Source: Sulfurospirillum sp001602955 (lineage in GTDB: Bacteria > Campylobacterota > Campylobacteria > Campylobacterales > Sulfurospirillaceae). From it: 64,000 nucleotides of DNA. Shown here piece after piece: positions 1 through 8,529 of the stretch; position 1 is the first letter of the stretch, and the number at the start of each line of letters is the position of its first letter. The position numbers were made by a program, and so were the translations under genes. The stretch spans positions 310,001 through 374,000 of the forward strand of contig LVAC01000023.1 of NCBI GenBank assembly GCA_001602955.1, read 5' to 3'. Under the pieces are notes generated by a model, which ran no database searches, was not told the origin of the DNA, and saw nothing but the letters and a program-made list of their open reading frames with translations.

Positions 1-1412
1 TTTCCGATGACGTTATCGTCGTAGAAAAGGTTTTTATAGATCAAATCGGAATTGATTTTGGGGGCCAAATACTCAAACGGCACATAAGCGATTCGTTTGG
101 AAAAAAGTCCTTCTTTTTGAGCTTCGTAGCGCACTTTTTTTTCGCGCGTCACTTGGTTGTAAATCGCATCGGCAATGGTGTCGATAATCTGTTCGATACG
201 CATAAAAGCACTTTTTAGATCGTGTGAAAATTTTCCCTTAAGATCCGTAAACAGTGCCGTCGCCTCAGACTCAAAACGTAAAATTTCATTCAAAAGTTGA
301 TCGTAAATCGCGATAAAAAGTTCGTGTTGCGCGATGAGTTTACCCGTAATCTCTTCAATCTCTTTTTTGATGGCAAACTCTTTGGATTGGGTCGCTTTGG
401 GTTGTATTTCGTTGCGAATGAAGTCTAAGACTTTATCGATATTGGACGCTTTTAAAAGTTCGAGATTGGCTCCCAAATCGCTTTGTAAAATAATGTCCAA
501 CGAGGCTTCATACGCTTTAAAATCTTGCTCAATTTGTGCAAAGTCAAGCTTATCGCCGCTTTTTTCAAGCTTGACATGTAAGCTTTGCATAAAAGCGTCA
601 AGCCGTTCTTGCATCATCACTTTTTTATCGTGGCTTCGTGACTCCAACGCCTGACGTGCCGAAATGGGAATGACATCGCTAAAAAACTCTTTGAAGGCGG
701 TTTTAACGTATTCCTCGGTTTGAGAGACTTGCGCTTCGGTAAACTTGTCTTTTTGATTGAGAACGCATAAAGATTTATTTTGGTATTTTCCGAGGTACGC
801 TTCTAGCACATGCAGTTCGCTCATTTTCCCCGCATTGTCGATCAAGGTCAACCAGATAATGCCGTCTACCTCGCGTAAGACTTTTTCCGTCGTTTGCGTG
901 TCGCTTGCCGCTTGAGAATTGAGCCCCGGCGTATCGACGAAGACAATGTCTTTGAGAATATTGAGCGGTGCGTACAAAACCAAATACGCAATATCTTCGA
1001 CGTTTTCCCGTTGATCGGTAAAGCGCGCGATCGTAGCAATATCGTGGTATTCGTCGCGACCGTCCTTATAATGGACACGAATCTTAAAAGCATCACCGTA
1101 GCGAATGTAATTGACCTTCGACGTGACCGGCGTAATGCCCGTCGGCAAGATATTTTTTGCCAAAAGCGCATTTAAGAACGTAGACTTACCGCTGGAAAAC
1201 TGCCCCGTAATGGCCACTTTCATCGGTTCTTCGGAACGTATTTGCAACTGTTCGAGTGCATACGTCAGTTGTGCGGAAGGTAAATGCGATTCGTCCAGCA
1301 GAACATACTGAAGTTTTTTGAGAAATCCTAAAAGCGTCGCGTCAAACGTCGGCGTTTGCTTTAAAAAACGTTCGTGATAACACGCGATAAAAGTCTCTAA
1401 AATACGGCTCAT
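1..1412 (-). CDS. Dynamin-like GTPase, second of a pair (3' end outside window)
   Basis: About 470 N-terminal residues are present; the C-terminus lies beyond base 1. The protein has a dynamin-family GTPase domain: P-loop GQFSSGKST at about residues 70-78, switch/G3 motif VDTPGL and G4-like NQKD. The remainder in the window is mostly helical and charged, as in dynamin stalks. ATG 1412 overlaps the TGA of the upstream GTPase (ATGA, 1409-1412), so the two are translationally coupled. Bacterial dynamin-like proteins remodel or tether membranes. In C. jejuni the pair Cj0411/Cj0412 lies just after frdB and forms a hetero-complex; the order here is the same, so this is probably the Cj0412 counterpart (inference from synteny). 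Confidence 0.88.
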   Translation of the reverse strand, partial: MSRILETFIACYHERFLKQTPTFDATLLGFLKKLQYVLLDESHLPSAQLTYALEQLQIRSEEPMKVAITGQFSSGKSTFLNALLAKNILPTGITPVTSKVNYIRYGDAFKIRVHYKDGRDEYHDIATIARFTDQRENVEDIAYLVLYAPLNILKDIVFVDTPGLNSQAASDTQTTEKVLREVDGIIWLTLIDNAGKMSELHVLEAYLGKYQNKSLCVLNQKDKFTEAQVSQTEEYVKTAFKEFFSDVIPISARQALESRSHDKKVMMQERLDAFMQSLHVKLEKSGDKLDFAQIEQDFKAYEASLDIILQSDLGANLELLKASNIDKVLDFIRNEIQPKATQSKEFAIKKEIEEITGKLIAQHELFIAIYDQLLNEILRFESEATALFTDLKGKFSHDLKSAFMRIEQIIDTIADAIYNQVTREKKVRYEAQKEGLFSKRIAYVPFEYLAPKINSDLIYKNLFYDDNVIG

Positions 1413-3778
1413 TGTGCCTCCATTATCGTTCGCAACTCGTCTCGTACGCATAGCAATACGCGCTCTTTTTCGCCAATTTCGTCCAAACGAACTTCACGTC
1501 TAAACCCTTGATCTTGAATGCGATGCATCGCTTTTTCCAAGAGTTCGCCCTCTTGAACAAAACGCATCTCAAGGGTGTGTGCAGGAGCTTCACATTGTGC
1601 GATGAAGGCTTGTAGAAGTGCTGCGTTCATCGGGACGAGCTTGGCTTCGATCATCTCTTTGATTTGCGCAAACTCTTCATCCAAAACAAGATCGCACTCT
1701 TGCGAGAACCGGCTTAAATCGCTTTTTGCGTGACGATGCATCGCGCTTTCAATGCCTTGCATCAGTGCCGCATTATTTTTAAAGACCGATAATGCGCTTA
1801 AATGTTCTTCACAAAAACTGCGCGCATCAAGCATTACGGCACTGCTTTCGTGCTGAAACTCTCCGTATTTGGCGTTCATGTATTCAAATATACCGTGCGT
1901 TTTTTTCTCGAATTCGTAACGATAATCCCGAATCAAATCGACCATTCCGTCTTTCATTGCCGTTTCGATCATCGAAGCAATACGCTCTTCTTTGGGTAAA
2001 CGTTTGTTTTTCGTCGTTTCGTAACTCACGTCATCGTAAATGCGGCGTTTCAAAACACCTTGCAAAGTTTCAAGTCTTTGCAGCGCAAACTTCTGAAGCG
2101 TCGTAAAGTAGAGTTGCATGTCGTTTCGACTCTCGTTTAGCGTTTGTTTTATCTGCTCTAAAAATGAAGCGATGCGCCCTTTTTGTGCTTGATGTTCTTC
2201 GTATGCCGCCGCCACCTCTTCTTTGGAAACGTCTAGCAAACGCTTCTCGTGCGCAAAGGCACTCAAGGCACTTTCAACGATGCTTTCGAGTTCTTTGCGG
2301 TTAGAGGAGACGATGAGTCGCGCTTTATGGCTTTTTTCTCCGAACAAGACCTCTTCCAAATACGCTTCCAAAGCTAAAATACCCGTTTTTTGCTGGTCGT
2401 ATCCGAGGGCTAACGCCTCTTCCCCTCGTCCGAGCTTGTGCAGCAACGCCAATTTTCCTGCCATCGGAAGAAAAACGATCCGTGCGATCACGTCGTCTAA
2501 GCGTGAAGCTTTGTTTTGTTCTCTCAAACGCGCTTCAATGCTTTGTTTGGTATACGTGATGACCTCTTCGAGTTCGTCTTCCCGCACGGCGTCGATGCGC
2601 GTAATGACGACCAATAGCTGAGCAACGTTGCGGTAGAGTAAAGCATCGATGATAAAATCGACGTCTTTTTGCGTCGCCGCTTGTGCCGCATTCATCAAGT
2701 GAATCATTAAATCGCATTCGCTAAGGTACGATACGGTTATCTCTTCGCGTTGGACGACGGGATCGTCTAAGCCCGGAGTATCGACGATGACGACGCCTTC
2801 TTTAAGAAAGTTTAAATCGGTGTAAAGCTCAACGCTTTTGACGAGATTGCATTTTCTATCGGAATGTTTTGCGGAAGTAAACTGCGCTAATTGATCGGTA
2901 CGAATAGTTTGGCTGAGTCCTTGAGGCGTAATAAAGCTTTCAAATTGCGTACCGAAATGCGTCTTTGACTCGTGTACGAATGCCTCGAGACTTTTAAGCC
3001 TCGTTGCGCCCTCTTCGATACGTTGCCACTCTTTTCGATTCCAAAAATGAACAATCGCATAAGGCTGTTGTGCATAACGAATCAGCGTTAAATTGGCTGT
3101 TTCGGGAACCACGGACGTTCCGAGTACCTCTTCACCGAGTAAGGCGTTGAGCATGGTCGATTTACCGGCATTCATGACTCCCGTTACGCCGATAGAAAAG
3201 TCTCCTTTCGTCAAACGCTCGTGCGTTTGATTTAGTCGCTCGCGAAACGTATCGTTTTCAACGACGTTATGCAGGTTGGAAATCGCCGTTTGCAAAAGAT
3301 TCAATGCATTTTGATAGTAATTTTTTCCGCCGAGCGCACTTTTGATTTCCAAAGGAAGCGTTTCGACTTTTTTCTCTTCGATTAAGGCAAGAACGCTGCT
3401 TAAACTACGCAAAGCGTCGTAAGAGATAATGCCTTCTTTTCGTAAACGCTCTAAACGCTCCTCGATTGAAACGACCAACGAAAGATTGCCTAAGCGAACC
3501 AAACACTCTAAGGCATGTTTTTGGGCATACATGCATGTTTTTTGCGTCGGAAGGTTTGAAAAAAGTGTCGTAAAAACGGTTTGAGTCGGCTCAAGCGATG
3601 CGACACTTGAGAGGTTTTGCGGCGTTAGCATCAAAACAATCGTCAGATGATCGCAAAAAGCGTCTTGATCGCGCACGGCAAACCGCATCAGCGCATCCAT
3701 AAGCGTTTCGTCAAAAACAGCGGGTTGTTGTAGCCGTTCGTTCCAAATCAGCAGAAAAAAATCGTGAATCACATGCAT
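1409..3778 (-). CDS. Dynamin-like GTPase, first of a pair
   Basis: 789 residues. A helical N-terminal part of about 190 residues precedes the GTPase domain, with P-loop GVTGVMNAGKST at about 197-208, G3 VDTPGLDDP at about 332-340 and G4 TRID at about 393-396. A long, helical, charged C-terminal half follows, with a short hydrophobic stretch that could be a membrane paddle but no clear transmembrane pair. It corresponds best to Cj0411 (DLP1) of C. jejuni, which acts with its neighbour as an asymmetric membrane-tethering GTPase. It lies downstream of frdB across a hairpin at 3866-3893 and overlaps the next gene by four bases. The role of such proteins in Campylobacterota is not fully settled. 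Confidence 0.88.
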   Translation of the reverse strand: MHVIHDFFLLIWNERLQQPAVFDETLMDALMRFAVRDQDAFCDHLTIVLMLTPQNLSSVASLEPTQTVFTTLFSNLPTQKTCMYAQKHALECLVRLGNLSLVVSIEERLERLRKEGIISYDALRSLSSVLALIEEKKVETLPLEIKSALGGKNYYQNALNLLQTAISNLHNVVENDTFRERLNQTHERLTKGDFSIGVTGVMNAGKSTMLNALLGEEVLGTSVVPETANLTLIRYAQQPYAIVHFWNRKEWQRIEEGATRLKSLEAFVHESKTHFGTQFESFITPQGLSQTIRTDQLAQFTSAKHSDRKCNLVKSVELYTDLNFLKEGVVIVDTPGLDDPVVQREEITVSYLSECDLMIHLMNAAQAATQKDVDFIIDALLYRNVAQLLVVITRIDAVREDELEEVITYTKQSIEARLREQNKASRLDDVIARIVFLPMAGKLALLHKLGRGEEALALGYDQQKTGILALEAYLEEVLFGEKSHKARLIVSSNRKELESIVESALSAFAHEKRLLDVSKEEVAAAYEEHQAQKGRIASFLEQIKQTLNESRNDMQLYFTTLQKFALQRLETLQGVLKRRIYDDVSYETTKNKRLPKEERIASMIETAMKDGMVDLIRDYRYEFEKKTHGIFEYMNAKYGEFQHESSAVMLDARSFCEEHLSALSVFKNNAALMQGIESAMHRHAKSDLSRFSQECDLVLDEEFAQIKEMIEAKLVPMNAALLQAFIAQCEAPAHTLEMRFVQEGELLEKAMHRIQDQGFRREVRLDEIGEKERVLLCVRDELRTIMEAQ

Positions 3779-3865
3779 ACGAATCTATCTTTAAATGTTT
3801 TTTTGATTATATCAGCTTTTATTATAATAAAAACCAAAATACGGAGTTAACGGAAAAGATTAAAC

Positions 3866-3893
3866 AAAGGACGAAGCAAGTGCTTCGTCCTTT
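3866..3893 (-). terminator. Hairpin downstream of frdB
   Basis: A perfect 13-bp inverted repeat (AAAGGACGAAGCA and its complement) with a two-base loop lies 12 bases after the frdB stop. On the minus strand it is followed by a T-rich run (CCTTTGTTTAA). It probably ends or attenuates frdCAB transcription before the dynamin genes. Confidence 0.65.
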
Positions 3894-3904
3894 TTGAAAG
3901 TCGA

Positions 3905-4630
3905 CTATTTATCGCGAAGTGCAACGAGTTTTCGTCTCATATACGCAATTTTAGATTGAAGCGGTAAGTGTTTAGGGCAGTTGTCTTCACATGCGACCAA
4001 ACTCATACACCCAAAAATTCCGTCATCGTCGCCGATAAGCTCGTAATAATCTTCATCCGTTCGCTCATCGTGCGGATCCATCGCAAAACGGGCGACTCGG
4101 TTAATACCGACCGCACCGATAAAGTTAGGACGCATCAATTTCGTACCGCACGCCGCAACGCAGATACCGCATTCGATACAACGATCCAATTCGAACGTTT
4201 CGTCGGCAAGTTTCGGATCCATCGGTGCTTCGAGTTTTGCGATGTCGGGTTTATGGTTGGTGTGAATCCAACTCTCGACGCGTTTACTCATACCGTTCAT
4301 CCAGTTACCCGTATCGACGGAAAGGTCTTTAATCAACTTAAACGCCGGCATCGGCATTAATTGAATAACACCTTCGGGAAAGTTTTTCGTCAACGTACGG
4401 CATGCAAGTGCCGGTTTACCGTTGACCATCATACCGCAGCTACCGCAAATACCGGCGCGGCATACGAAGTCAAACGATAAGTCGGCGTCCAACGTTTCAC
4501 GAATCTTTGTTAAGGCGATAAACAAAGTCATACCATCGGTTTCTTCCAGCTTGTACTCTGCAAAATGCGCCTTTGAAAGTTTTGATTGCGGGTTATATTT
4601 CATAGCCCTGATGGTAATAGTTCTACTCAT
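3905..4630 (-). CDS. frdB: Fumarate reductase iron-sulfur subunit
   Basis: 241 residues. This subunit carries electrons between the diheme cytochrome b and the flavoprotein of menaquinol:fumarate reductase. Cysteines for the [2Fe-2S] cluster are at 57, 62, 65 and 77 (CRAGICGSC...C), matching Wolinella FrdB. A [4Fe-4S] motif CIECGICVAAC and a [3Fe-4S]-type CEDNCPKHLPL follow. The gene overlaps frdA by four bases (ATGA at 4627-4630) and is last of frdCAB. In Campylobacterota this complex is used for fumarate respiration and can also supply succinate dehydrogenase activity. Length and motifs are normal. Confidence 0.97.
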   Translation of the reverse strand: MSRTITIRAMKYNPQSKLSKAHFAEYKLEETDGMTLFIALTKIRETLDADLSFDFVCRAGICGSCGMMVNGKPALACRTLTKNFPEGVIQLMPMPAFKLIKDLSVDTGNWMNGMSKRVESWIHTNHKPDIAKLEAPMDPKLADETFELDRCIECGICVAACGTKLMRPNFIGAVGINRVARFAMDPHDERTDEDYYELIGDDDGIFGCMSLVACEDNCPKHLPLQSKIAYMRRKLVALRDK

Positions 4631-6612
4631 TTTGCATCTCCAAATCTCTCATTTTTAGCTTTATAGTAAGGTTGAAGTTCAAATGGCATCAACGCGTCTT
4701 GAATTTCGTGTCGATCTTTGCCTGCGGCTTCCATCTCTTCTCGGATTTTATCCACTTCTTCTTGGCGTTTAAGGCTGAGTTCGTTTTCGATAATCATACC
4801 TTTTGCGCCGTATCCGCGGAACGCCGGCGGGATTTCCATTTTCATAATGTCTAAATCTTCATAGCTTACGGTTGGAAGAGTCGCGCCCTCTTTCCATGAC
4901 GTAAGGGTACGTTTCAACCAGTTGGCATCATCACGTTTCAAGAAGTCTTCTCGGTAATGCGCACCACGGCTTTCCGTTCTCTCGCGAGCACCCATGGCGA
5001 CGCAAAGAGCCAGTTTGAGCATCATCGGTACGCGATACGCTTCTTCAAGCTCCGGATTGGCAGAGGTTGTTTTGGATTTAACGGTAACGTCGTGTGATTT
5101 TTTGAGTAGCTCTTCAAGCTCGTTTACGGCTTCGGCAAGACCTTTACCGTCACGGAAAATCGCTACTTTTTCCCACATAATGTCGCGCATTCTGTTTTTG
5201 ATTTCAAAAATGTTGTATTTACCTTTGTTGGTTAACAAGTGGTTGATGAAATCGGATTGTTTTTTTAATGCTTTTTCAATAGTCGCCGTATTGACGTCTA
5301 CTTCGTTTGCCAAACAAAAATCCGCAAAATAATCGCCCACGATCATACCCGCAACAACGGTTTCACTGACGGAGTTACCGCCCAAACGGTTAAATCCGTG
5401 CATATCCCAGCATGCCGCTTCACCAGCAGAGAATAGACCTTTAAGGGTCGGAGACTCGCCGGTCGGTTTGGTTCTGATACCGCCCATAGAGTAGTGTTGC
5501 ATCGGAAGAACCGGTGCCCAACCTTTTGGACCCTCATCCGCAGGATCGATGCCGTTAAAAATTTGGCAAATTTCTTGTACGTCTCTTAGGTTACGCTCGA
5601 TGTGAGCACGACCGAGAATAGAGATATCAAGCCACAAGTGCTCGCCGTACGGAGATTTAACGCCTTTGCCTTTACGAATGTGTTCCATCATACGACGGCT
5701 TACGACGTCACGACTGGCGAGTTCTTTTTTCTCAGGTTCGTAGTCCGGCATAAAACGATGACCGTCAACGTCGCGTAAAATACCGCCGTCTCCTCGACAA
5801 CCTTCCGTTAAAAGAATACCGGATGGAACGATCGGAGTCGGGTGAAATTGTACCGCTTCCATATTACCGAGCTGTGCAACGCCCGTCTCAAGCGCAATCG
5901 CCGCACCGATACCGTCGCAGATAACCGCATTGGTCGTTTGTTTGTAAAGTCTTCCGTAACCGCCCGTTGCGATGAGTGTTCCTTTAGCAACGTAAGCCCA
6001 AAGCTCGCCTGTTACAAGGTCTCTTACGATCGCACCGTAACAACGGTTGTTTTCATGAATCAACGCAATCGCTTCTTTTCGATCTTCGATGTTGACGTTA
6101 TGTTTTAATGCTTCATTCGCAACGCCGAAAAGCATGGTATGTCCCGTAGCATCCGCCGTATAACAGGTTCTCCATTTTTTCGTACCGCCGAAGTCGCGAG
6201 AATGAATGTAACCGTGGACTTCGTCGTCTTCAACGATCGTCGTTCTCTCCGCGTTGATAATCGCTTCTCTTGGACCTTTAGCAATTCGCGTCCAAGGCAC
6301 GCCCCAGCCGGCAAGTTCACGGATCGCTTTAGGTGCAACCGTTACGAACATACGGGCAACTTCTTGATCGCATCCCCAGTCGCTACCTTTAACGGTATCG
6401 GCAAAGTGAACGTCTTCGTTGTCGCCGCGACTCATTTTTGAGTTACCCAGACTTGCTTGCATACCGCCTTGTGCCGCCGCAGAGTGCGAACGTTTTACCG
6501 GACATAGGCTTAAAACCGTTGTACTCAAACCTTTGGATTGCGTCGCAATCGCCGCTCTTAAACCTGCTAAACCGCCACCGATTACCAGTGCATCACAATA
6601 TTTTACGTTCAT
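4627..6612 (-). CDS. frdA: Fumarate reductase flavoprotein subunit
   Basis: 661 residues. Catalytic subunit reducing fumarate to succinate on the inner face of the membrane. An N-terminal Rossmann motif (VIGGGLAGLRAA, about 10-21) binds FAD, and His43 in RSHSAAAQGG is the covalent FAD attachment residue known from Wolinella FrdA. Conserved substrate-site stretches follow, including QFHPT and the capping region around DEVHGYIHSRDFGG. It starts two bases after the frdC stop and overlaps frdB. Length is standard (Wolinella 656). No sign of damage. Confidence 0.97.
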   Translation of the reverse strand: MNVKYCDALVIGGGLAGLRAAIATQSKGLSTTVLSLCPVKRSHSAAAQGGMQASLGNSKMSRGDNEDVHFADTVKGSDWGCDQEVARMFVTVAPKAIRELAGWGVPWTRIAKGPREAIINAERTTIVEDDEVHGYIHSRDFGGTKKWRTCYTADATGHTMLFGVANEALKHNVNIEDRKEAIALIHENNRCYGAIVRDLVTGELWAYVAKGTLIATGGYGRLYKQTTNAVICDGIGAAIALETGVAQLGNMEAVQFHPTPIVPSGILLTEGCRGDGGILRDVDGHRFMPDYEPEKKELASRDVVSRRMMEHIRKGKGVKSPYGEHLWLDISILGRAHIERNLRDVQEICQIFNGIDPADEGPKGWAPVLPMQHYSMGGIRTKPTGESPTLKGLFSAGEAACWDMHGFNRLGGNSVSETVVAGMIVGDYFADFCLANEVDVNTATIEKALKKQSDFINHLLTNKGKYNIFEIKNRMRDIMWEKVAIFRDGKGLAEAVNELEELLKKSHDVTVKSKTTSANPELEEAYRVPMMLKLALCVAMGARERTESRGAHYREDFLKRDDANWLKRTLTSWKEGATLPTVSYEDLDIMKMEIPPAFRGYGAKGMIIENELSLKRQEEVDKIREEMEAAGKDRHEIQDALMPFELQPYYKAKNERFGDAK

Positions 6613-6614
6613 TT

Positions 6615-7397
6615 TTACGCCCTAACCTTCTCATCAAATCTTACTTCAACTTGTGCCGTAGGTTTATATTTATCGACCAAACCGTGGCTATATTCGTACC
6701 CGTATTTGACGTATGCGGCCAATGTTAAGAGTCCTAACGCCAAGAAGAACGCCGTAACGGCCCATTTTGCTTTTTTGAGGTTCTTTCGAGACTCTTTTGC
6801 GTTAGCACCTTCGAACCAACCCCATTTAACACAGAGGCGATACAAACCGATGCCGCCGTGGAACTCTACGGCTAAAAGAAGAAGAAGGTAAAACGGCCAC
6901 ATAAAATCGCCGTACATACGCTCTGACGATCCGAACGGTCCGATTTTATCGGATTGTGCCGCCATCATCAAAAGGTGAGCCGATCCCATAAAAAACATCG
7001 CAAAACCGGTAAATGCTTGCGTAAACCACATCGTCGTATCGTCGTGTTTCATCATGCCCATATGGGTTTTATAGGCTTGGTATTGTCGAAACGTAATAGG
7101 TAATTTTCGCATTCCGAGCATCGCGTGAACGATAAATACGGCGAAAACGAACAATACGATTCCTGAAACGATCCAAGGTTGCGGCTCGCTTAAGAACATA
7201 CTGCCTTCGAACATTTTGGTTATGGTGTACATAAAGTCTTTGCTAATTAAAATCGTTGAAACAAAGAACATATGTCCCCACATAAACAAACCTAAGAAGA
7301 GGCCGGTCGCACTTTGAATATAATCAAGTTTTGCCGGAACTCTACTCTTTTTCCCTTCTACGCTGGTACCTAGAAAACCTTCAAGTAGGTCACTCAC
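6615..7397 (-). CDS. frdC: Fumarate reductase diheme cytochrome b subunit
   Basis: 260 residues, polytopic membrane protein with five likely transmembrane segments and scattered histidines suited to two b hemes (for example in FLGLFMWGHMF and VIVHAMLG-like segments), as in Wolinella FrdC (256 residues). It oxidises menaquinol and anchors FrdAB. The start appears to be GTG at 7397, preceded by AAGGATGAG eight bases upstream. The in-frame alternatives lack a ribosome binding site. First gene of frdCAB. A 16-bp hairpin lies only about 27 bases upstream of the start, in the probable leader. Confidence 0.95.
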   Translation of the reverse strand: MSDLLEGFLGTSVEGKKSRVPAKLDYIQSATGLFLGLFMWGHMFFVSTILISKDFMYTITKMFEGSMFLSEPQPWIVSGIVLFVFAVFIVHAMLGMRKLPITFRQYQAYKTHMGMMKHDDTTMWFTQAFTGFAMFFMGSAHLLMMAAQSDKIGPFGSSERMYGDFMWPFYLLLLLAVEFHGGIGLYRLCVKWGWFEGANAKESRKNLKKAKWAVTAFFLALGLLTLAAYVKYGYEYSHGLVDKYKPTAQVEVRFDEKVRA

Positions 7398-7423
7398 ATC
7401 TCATCCTTTTTGTGAAGTTTAAT

Positions 7424-7466
7424 AAACACATCAGAAGGCGCATTGTTTGTGCCTTCTGATGTGTTT
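7424..7466 (-). other. 16-bp stem-loop in the frdC leader
   Basis: AAACACATCAGAAGGC at 7424-7439 is perfectly complementary to 7451-7466, with an 11-base loop. It ends about 27 bases before the frdC start, too close to leave room for a promoter between hairpin and gene, so it most likely lies in the frdCAB 5' leader (stability element or attenuator). Alternatively it terminates lgt and frdC is expressed only by read-through. Confidence 0.55.
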
Positions 7467-7551
7467 AATCGCGTCGTTTCGAACGCTTTCAACGAAATAG
7501 CCTCGGCTACTTTGTACTTTTTTTTCGTCAATTCAAAACTCGGTTTACGAA

Positions 7552-7557
7552 ATTATA
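7552..7557 (-). promoter_or_regulatory. Probable -10 box of the frdCAB promoter
   Basis: TATAAT on the minus strand, in the AT-rich 190-base gap between lgt and frdC. It would give a leader of about 150 nucleotides containing the hairpin above. A nine-base inverted repeat (CCTCGGCTA 7501-7509 / 7561-7569) flanks it. Confidence 0.45.
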
Positions 7558-7587
7558 ATATAGCCGAGGGGATTTAAAAGGGATTTT

Positions 7588-8406
7588 TTATCCCTTCTTC
7601 GTCCGCCTTTTAATCACCCCGTATAAGACGAGCGACGCAACCGCCATCACGAGCGAAAGGGCTTGACCTTTACTCATCCAGCCTCCGTACACAAAGCCGA
7701 TCTGGAAATCGGGTTCGCGCCAAAACTCCGCCGTAAAGCGCGCTAAAGAGTAAAAAAGGCCGTACAGCGCAATCAATTCGCCGTCGAATTTTTTAGACGA
7801 ACGGTACATGTAAAGCAAGAGAAAAACCGCCAATCCTTCCAATAACGCTTCGTACAATTGAGAAGGATGACGCAAAACGCCATCTACGTAAATGCCCCAC
7901 GGTACATCGGTTACGCGGCCGAAAAGCTCTTGATTTAAAAAGTTTCCGATACGCCCGAAAATGTACCCCACGGGTACGCTTAAAGCGACAAGGTCCAAAA
8001 GCCGCCAGATATTCACTTTGTATTTGAGGTAGAAAAACCACGTTCCTAGCAAAAAACCTACAATTGCGCCGTGATAGCTCATACCTCGAATGCCGACGAA
8101 CGTTCCGTCTATAAAAGGATTAAACATCTGCCACGGATGCGTCAAATAATAGTCCAAATGCGGATCGTAAAACAAAATATACCCGATGCGTGCGCCTAAA
8201 ACGATCCCGATTTCGATCCAAATAAAATAACTTTCCAAAATTTGATTTGAAAAACCGAGCGCGTCTTTTTTGACAAAAAACTTTGCGGCATAAAGCGCAC
8301 CTAAAAGGGCTAACATGTACATCAATCCGTACCAATGTACGGCAACGGGGCCTAATTTAAAAGCGACCGGATCAAAATGAGCGTAAATATGATTCCAAAA
8401 CGGCAT
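7588..8406 (-). CDS. lgt: Prolipoprotein diacylglyceryl transferase
   Basis: 272 residues. Transfers a diacylglyceryl group from phosphatidylglycerol to the lipobox cysteine of prolipoproteins in the inner membrane. The Lgt signature is present (GRIGNFLNQELFGR), with HPSQLYEA and RGMSYHGA, and about seven transmembrane segments. I chose ATG 8406 (MPFWNHIY) because AAGGA lies six bases upstream and related proteins begin there; a longer frame to 8433 has no such site. In C. jejuni lgt is also immediately before frdC. The C-terminus is Lys/Arg rich. Confidence 0.95.
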   Translation of the reverse strand: MPFWNHIYAHFDPVAFKLGPVAVHWYGLMYMLALLGALYAAKFFVKKDALGFSNQILESYFIWIEIGIVLGARIGYILFYDPHLDYYLTHPWQMFNPFIDGTFVGIRGMSYHGAIVGFLLGTWFFYLKYKVNIWRLLDLVALSVPVGYIFGRIGNFLNQELFGRVTDVPWGIYVDGVLRHPSQLYEALLEGLAVFLLLYMYRSSKKFDGELIALYGLFYSLARFTAEFWREPDFQIGFVYGGWMSKGQALSLVMAVASLVLYGVIKRRTKKG

Positions 8407-8494
8407 TATTTTCCTTATAATCAATCTTGACATGTAGACTTTTTACCGTAACCTACGGCATGCTAAAGTTTGCCGACGCCGTCGGTCAAATGAA

Positions 8495-8515
8495 AAGAAA
8501 AGTTTACCTTTTCTT
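8495..8515 (-). terminator. AT-rich hairpin after the CHASE/GGDEF gene
   Basis: Eight-base arms AAGAAAAG / CTTTTCTT with a five-base loop, about 15 bases beyond the cyclase stop, followed on the minus strand by TTTTC. The stem is weak. Confidence 0.35.
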
Positions 8516-8529
8516 GGTTAAGAAAGTGT

